Of a stretch of DNA of 64,000 bases, positions 60,061 to 64,000 are shown in pieces. The notes under the pieces were generated by a model, which was not told the DNA's origin, searched no databases, and was given only the letters and a program-made list of their open reading frames with translations. Position numbers and translations under genes: made by a program. Origin of the DNA: Helicobacter sp. (lineage in GTDB: Bacteria; Campylobacterota; Campylobacteria; Campylobacterales; Helicobacteraceae); contig NZ_JAAVGY010000062.1 in the NCBI RefSeq assembly GCF_014799995.1, positions 1-64,000 of the forward strand, in the 5' to 3' direction. Each line of letters opens with the position of its first letter. The first letter of the stretch is position 1.

Positions 60061-60715
60061 AAGCTTAAAGAATCCCAAAAAGCCCAACAAACAAACTTCT
60101 AAGCCACAGGCTAAGATTCCTACAAAAACTCCCAATAAATTAGCGAAATCCACCCTTAAGATATTAGGAGGAATCTACAAGGGGCGCACTCTGCAAATGG
60201 CTTCTTTAGAAACCACACGTTCTTCTAAGGCGATTTTGAAAGAATCCTTTTTCAATACATTAAGTTGTGGTATTTTGGGGGTAAATTTTGTGGAGTTTTT
60301 CGCAGGGAGTGGTAGCATTGGGATTGAAGCATTAAGTCGTGGCGCGAAATCCGCATTGTTTTTTGAATGCAATCAAGCGGCGTATGAGACTTTGAAGCTT
60401 AATTTGCAAACCATTTGCCAAAAAGGCGAGAGGTATCGCATCATCTTGGGGGATACTTTTTGTCATTATCCTCTTGCCTTAAAAGAATTGGAATCCCCTA
60501 GTATTGCTTACATTGACCCGCCCTTTTGTTTGCGTAAAGGAATGCAAGATATTTATCAAAAATGTTATCAGATGATAAGCCATTTGGATAAAAGTCTCTT
60601 TCGCCTCATCGTGCTAGAGCATATCTCCTCTTTGGAGATTCCACGAGAAATTGGAGATTTTACTTTGATAAAAAGCAGGAAATTTTGCAGGAGTGCTTTA
60701 AGTTATTTTGAATGA
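60053..60715 (+). CDS. rsmD: 16S rRNA (guanine-N2-)-methyltransferase RsmD
   Basis: A 220-residue SAM-dependent methyltransferase that modifies G966 of 16S rRNA. After a Lys/Pro/Thr-rich N-terminal tail of about 30 residues comes LKILGGIYKGR, the SAM motif EFFAGSGSIGIEALSRGA and the catalytic DPPF. The ATG at 60053, overlapping the upstream stop, is preferred over a start at 60005 deep inside that gene. The basic tail is longer than usual and may bind rRNA. Confidence 0.92.
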   Translation: MSKSLKNPKKPNKQTSKPQAKIPTKTPNKLAKSTLKILGGIYKGRTLQMASLETTRSSKAILKESFFNTLSCGILGVNFVEFFAGSGSIGIEALSRGAKSALFFECNQAAYETLKLNLQTICQKGERYRIILGDTFCHYPLALKELESPSIAYIDPPFCLRKGMQDIYQKCYQMISHLDKSLFRLIVLEHISSLEIPREIGDFTLIKSRKFCRSALSYFE

Positions 60716-60724
60716 GGGGTGCAA

Positions 60725-61624
60725 ATGAGAATCAGGGATTTAGAAATATTTTTGGATTTGCTAAAAAGCAAAAGCCCAACACAAACAGCCGAGCGGTTTT
60801 CTACCACGCAACCCAATGTTTCAATGGTGGTGAAGCGATTAGAGAATCTCGCAGGCTCACCACTTTTTGAACGCATTGGCAAGAAGCTTTTGCCTACTTC
60901 TAGGGCGTTGTTTCTAGGTGGAATGTGGCTTGAAGTGGTGCAGGGCTATTATGCAAGCCTTGAAAGCTTGGACAGAACAGATTTGCAGGAGATTACAGGG
61001 GAATTAAACATTGCCGCAACGCATACGATAAGCGAATATTTTTTGCCTAGAATTCTTTTTGAGTTTGCAAAAACGCATAAAAAAGTGCGGTTAAAATTGC
61101 AAACTTGTAATGCCCAAGAGTGCCTTAATTGCATTAAAAGTGGTAAGGTGGATTTGGCATTATTAGAGGGTGAAATCTCTGCACAATACGCAAAGACTGA
61201 AAGGCTCATTAGCGAAATGCTCTATACAGATTCTTTAATCGTGGCAAGCAATGATTTCATTTTGGCTTCGCGCACAAGAAGCCTAAAAAGCCTGCTTGAT
61301 AAAACTTGGATTTTGTGCGAATATGGTTCAGGACAGCGGGAGCAATTTGTAAATGCGTTAGCCAAGCAAGGAGTAGAGATTCCTATTTTGCTTGAATTGA
61401 GTTCCATAGCGGCGATTAAGGATTTGGTAATTCACAAAGGCGCACTTTCTATCTTTTCTGAAATTACCATAAAAGAGGAATTAGAAAATAAAGTTTTATT
61501 CCCCATTAAGATTAAAGATTTGCCCTTAGAACATCATTTCTATTCTCTCAAGCGTCAGAGCCAGCTATATAATGAAGTTTTGGTAAAATTTGAAGAATAT
61601 GTATTGGAGTGGAGCAAGCAATAA
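60725..61624 (+). CDS. LysR family transcriptional regulator
   Basis: A 299-residue regulator with an N-terminal winged helix (IRDLEIFLDLLKSKSPTQTA, then FSTTQPNVSMVVKRLE) and a two-lobed effector-binding domain from about residue 90 (ELNIAATHTISEYFLPRIL). The ATG at 60725 is chosen because GAGGGG lies at the right distance. It follows rsmD by nine bases. LysR regulators often control a divergent neighbour, but none is present, so the target is unknown. Confidence 0.92.
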   Translation: MRIRDLEIFLDLLKSKSPTQTAERFSTTQPNVSMVVKRLENLAGSPLFERIGKKLLPTSRALFLGGMWLEVVQGYYASLESLDRTDLQEITGELNIAATHTISEYFLPRILFEFAKTHKKVRLKLQTCNAQECLNCIKSGKVDLALLEGEISAQYAKTERLISEMLYTDSLIVASNDFILASRTRSLKSLLDKTWILCEYGSGQREQFVNALAKQGVEIPILLELSSIAAIKDLVIHKGALSIFSEITIKEELENKVLFPIKIKDLPLEHHFYSLKRQSQLYNEVLVKFEEYVLEWSKQ

Positions 61625-61959
61625 CCTTGCAAGCACAGACAAGGCAATCCAAGCGAATTTGGAATCCCATTTCTTGTCCTTGCGAGATTCCATAATAATG
61701 TAGCACAAAGTAGATTTGGCATCTGTTCTTGCAAGCAAGTTTGCAAAACTTGCGTGGCAATCTATAATATCAAACTTTAGTTAATTCAAGCAATGGAATC
61801 GCAAAGCGATTGGCGAGATTTTGGATTATGGATTGCTTCGCTTCGCTCGTAATAACGCAAGAGGAATCGCAAGAATGCACGTTTTAGATTGTTGCATCAG
61901 CTATTTCTTTAGAAAGAACAGGAAGCCAAAATGTTCTTGTAATTTATTAAGGAGAGATT
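61625..61959. other. 335-bp intergenic region between convergent genes
   Basis: No gene is visible. The stretch contains small inverted repeats (for example GCAAGTTTGCAAAACTTGC around 61734-61752) and dispersed repeat copy C (61753-61858). The 3' ends of the lysR and U32 peptidase genes meet here, so termination in both directions is expected. Confidence 0.6.
61753..61858 (+). repeat. Dispersed intergenic repeat, copy C
   Basis: The segment runs CGTGGCAATCTATAATATC, AGCAATGGAATCGCAAAGCG, TTTTGGATTATGGATTGCTTC and ends TAATAACGC. It is the inverted counterpart of 37534-37649, with most differences being single substitutions and a 10-nt insertion in copy B near the hairpin end. Confidence 0.7.
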
Positions 61960-63300
61960 CTAAACCCTCTGGCGCAAGAAGCTAAAAGGCGGGAGTGGAA
62001 AAGGCAGGATAAACGCGTTTTCATTGCCACTATGGATAGATTCTAATTCCTTGCCATTAACGAGTAGAATCTTAAAAAGGCGCAGGTATTTTTTGCCGTC
62101 TTTTTCAAAGATTTCACCCCTCTCATTTTTTCCTAAGAGAATAGAATCCAAGTGCGCACTCACGATTTCTTTAGGCTCATTGGGGCGAATCGTATGCCGA
62201 CAAAATGCTGTTTTGCCATCTTCACTCACTTCCGCATTAACTTGGTAGCTCCCCTCACTAATTGCGCTCCAATGATTCTGCGTATTAAGCTTTTCAAAAG
62301 GACGATGAATCAAATAACCCTCGCTAAATCCGCGATTTTTTAATGTTTCTAGCTCATTTTTATAACGCGATTCCACAAAATCACCTTGCGCATAATCCTC
62401 AAGAGCGCGCCGATAAGCCAATGCGGTAATGCCCGCATAATAGCTAGATTTCGTGCGCCCCTCAATCTTTAACGAATCTATCACACCACTTTCTAAAATC
62501 GTTGGAATATGCGAAATAAGATTCAAATCTTTGGCATTAAAGATATGCGTTCCTACACCCGCTTCTTCCTCTAAACGCATTGTAACGCCATTGTCTGGAT
62601 TGCGCGCATAAATCTCTTTGCCGCTAAAACGCACTAATGCGTCGTTGGATTCATCGCGCACATAATATTCATAATCAAACCGACAATCATTCGCGCAACT
62701 TCCGCGATTGGGCACGCGACCATTTTGCAAGGCAGAAATCAAACAACGTCCTGAAAAAGCAAAGCACATAGAGCCATGCACAAAAATTTCTAATTCCAAA
62801 TCCGGCAGGGATTTTTTAATCTCTATTGCGTCTTTGAGGCTCAACTCTCTTGCGGCAATAATCCGCTTCACGCCCAACTCGTAAAAAACTTGGGCATCTA
62901 GCACATTTAGAACATTTGCTTGCGTAGAAAGATGAATCGGAATCTCGGGGGCGATTTGGCGCGATAGTTTAATCACGCCCGGAGTGGCAACGATAAAGCC
63001 ATCGGGTTTTAAACTCGCCATTTTTTGGATATGCGATTCTAATAATTTTAATTGCGAATTAAAGGGGAAGCCATTAATCGTTACATAAATCTTTTTGCCC
63101 CGTGCGTGCGTGTATTCCACTCCCTCTTGAAAGGATTCAAAGTCAAATTCCTTTCCTGAACGATTGCGCAAGGAAAAATGGCTCACACCGCCATAAACAG
63201 CGTCCGCTCCATACTCTAAGGCGATTTTTAGTTTTTTAAGATTTCCCGCTGGGGAGAGGAGTTCTGGAATCTTGGAGGAATTGGGGTTATGCACTTGCAT
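61960..63300 (-). CDS. U32 family peptidase (TrhP-like)
   Basis: A 446-residue protein of the U32 family, formerly called collagenase PrtC. It opens PELLSPAGNLKKLKIALEYGADAVYGG and contains the family signature ELEIFVHGSMCFAFSGRC followed by cysteines in NRGSCANDCRF, likely Fe-S ligands. Related proteins hydroxylate tRNA uridine (TrhP) or 23S rRNA (RlhA), so the peptidase label is historical. Place and neighbour (cheZ) match HP0169-HP0170. It lies three bases downstream of cheZ. Confidence 0.9.
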   Translation of the reverse strand: MQVHNPNSSKIPELLSPAGNLKKLKIALEYGADAVYGGVSHFSLRNRSGKEFDFESFQEGVEYTHARGKKIYVTINGFPFNSQLKLLESHIQKMASLKPDGFIVATPGVIKLSRQIAPEIPIHLSTQANVLNVLDAQVFYELGVKRIIAARELSLKDAIEIKKSLPDLELEIFVHGSMCFAFSGRCLISALQNGRVPNRGSCANDCRFDYEYYVRDESNDALVRFSGKEIYARNPDNGVTMRLEEEAGVGTHIFNAKDLNLISHIPTILESGVIDSLKIEGRTKSSYYAGITALAYRRALEDYAQGDFVESRYKNELETLKNRGFSEGYLIHRPFEKLNTQNHWSAISEGSYQVNAEVSEDGKTAFCRHTIRPNEPKEIVSAHLDSILLGKNERGEIFEKDGKKYLRLFKILLVNGKELESIHSGNENAFILPFPLPPFSFLRQRV

Positions 63301-63303
63301 AAA

Positions 63304-63999
63304 TTATTTGCCAAAGTTTGCAATCAAAGCTTCAATATCATTTTCATTGACGACATTTTCAGTTTTATCTCCTTGAATATGCACCGCAGAGCTTACGCGT
63401 TTGCTATCATCAATTTTGCCCTCAAAGAGTGAGCTCATATATCTTGCGAGTGCGCGCATAATGTTAATGACGCGTTCAATTTTTTGACGATGAATATCTT
63501 GGTATTGCATAGCCTCCATAGCCTCTAAGGAAATATTGGCGATTTCTTGCAACGAATCGGATACTTTTTGCACATTGGATTTTACTTTTGTTGCTGTCTC
63601 TAATTGCTCACTAAAAGTATGAAAATCCGGGAATTTGGTGTGGAGTTTTTGCAATAATTCTTCTTGGGAGGTGATAAACTGCTGAATCTCACTAAACGCG
63701 TCTTCAATGTCTGCGTCTAGGTTGTTAATCTTTTCTAGTTTATCAAACATTTCTGTGGCTTTGATTTCAGAATCACGCGTAACATCGTCTAGTTGATGCA
63801 CAACTTTGTGTTCTGCGGTTGGCGGTGGAGGAGGCCAGCTTATGTCTTGCTCAATAGAAAAATCATCTGCTTTTGCTTCACTCTTAATCGTTGGGTCTTC
63901 TAAACTAGAATCTTCGGATTCTTCTCCCTCTTCTTGATTCTCTTGTGTTACATCATCCATATCACTACCCAATAACGATTCCAATTCCTCTTGTGTCAT
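63304..63999 (-). CDS. cheZ: CheZ-like CheY-P phosphatase
   Basis: A 231-residue protein with an acidic, disordered N terminus (about residues 1-60, then a PPPPP run), a long helical hairpin and the CheZ signature AMQYQDIHRQKIERVI, which contains the catalytic Asp and Gln. The C-terminal peptide NDIEALIANFGK resembles the CheY-binding tail of CheZ. It equals HP0170 by place. The start ATG is at 63999, one base from the window edge, so an upstream extension cannot be excluded. Confidence 0.85.
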   Translation of the reverse strand: MTQEELESLLGSDMDDVTQENQEEGEESEDSSLEDPTIKSEAKADDFSIEQDISWPPPPPTAEHKVVHQLDDVTRDSEIKATEMFDKLEKINNLDADIEDAFSEIQQFITSQEELLQKLHTKFPDFHTFSEQLETATKVKSNVQKVSDSLQEIANISLEAMEAMQYQDIHRQKIERVINIMRALARYMSSLFEGKIDDSKRVSSAVHIQGDKTENVVNENDIEALIANFGK

Positions 64000-64000
64000 T

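Overview
This window is AT-rich, gene-dense Epsilonproteobacterial (Campylobacterota) DNA. It is most consistent with an enterohepatic Helicobacter close to the H. pullorum / H. canadensis group; the species is an inference. Three things support this. Gene neighbourhoods match H. pylori and C. jejuni: the aroQ-pepQ-folK-flhF-flhG-fliA-fliM-fliY block, rpsB-tsf-ABC-fliR, ilvBH-lpxD, thrB-rnpM-infB-rbfA-rimP, and U32 peptidase-cheZ. A futalosine-pathway menaquinone gene set (mqnC, an mqnP-like prenyltransferase) and a CadF-like OmpA-family adhesin are present. Two homopolymeric G tracts of the phase-variation type occur. No rRNA, tRNA, IS element, prophage or CRISPR array was found.

Layout: 1-397 holds no large gene, but carries a 22-codon hydrophobic peptide gene with features of a type I toxin-antitoxin locus. 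Next come yceI and a complete LIV-type branched-chain amino acid ABC transporter (livJHMGF, 1167-5871). From 6 to 11.5 kb are rpe (minus), fbp, a double four-cysteine small protein, metG, a Mur-ligase-N-domain-like protein and a NifX-like protein. A minus operon bamA-mqnC-M16 peptidase-recG (18304 to 11798) is divergent from tyrA-ilvB-ilvH-lpxD. A G14 tract at the lpxD stop precedes a pair of small basic paralogues. From 23.3 to 26.7 kb is an accessory patch: msrA, an exported C39-like peptidase, an unrecognised protein with a possible FliA promoter, and a decayed outer-membrane barrel gene.

A long plus-strand run (26.8-37.4 kb) carries a universal stress protein, comEC, a DUF502 protein, mqnP, two small conserved genes, thrB, rnpM, infB, rbfA, rimP and ribD. 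After a 513-bp intergenic region with a dispersed repeat and a structured leader come rpsB-tsf-ABC ATPase-MFS-fliR and a Bcr/CflA-type exporter. A minus cluster nadE-aminotransferase-lpxK is divergent from the cadF-like gene and a STAS/receiver-like/CheX chemotaxis protein.

From 59474 down to 49263 is a tightly packed minus operon of about 10 kb linking aroQ, a peptidase, folK, flagellar assembly and regulation genes (flhF, flhG, fliA, fliM, fliY), hemW, ruvX and, at its distal end, a G10 phase-variable SGNH/AlgX-like gene that is out of frame in this sequence. The window closes with rsmD, a LysR regulator, a U32 peptidase and cheZ. A dispersed intergenic repeat of the TCATTGCGAG...GAAGCAATC type recurs at four sites.
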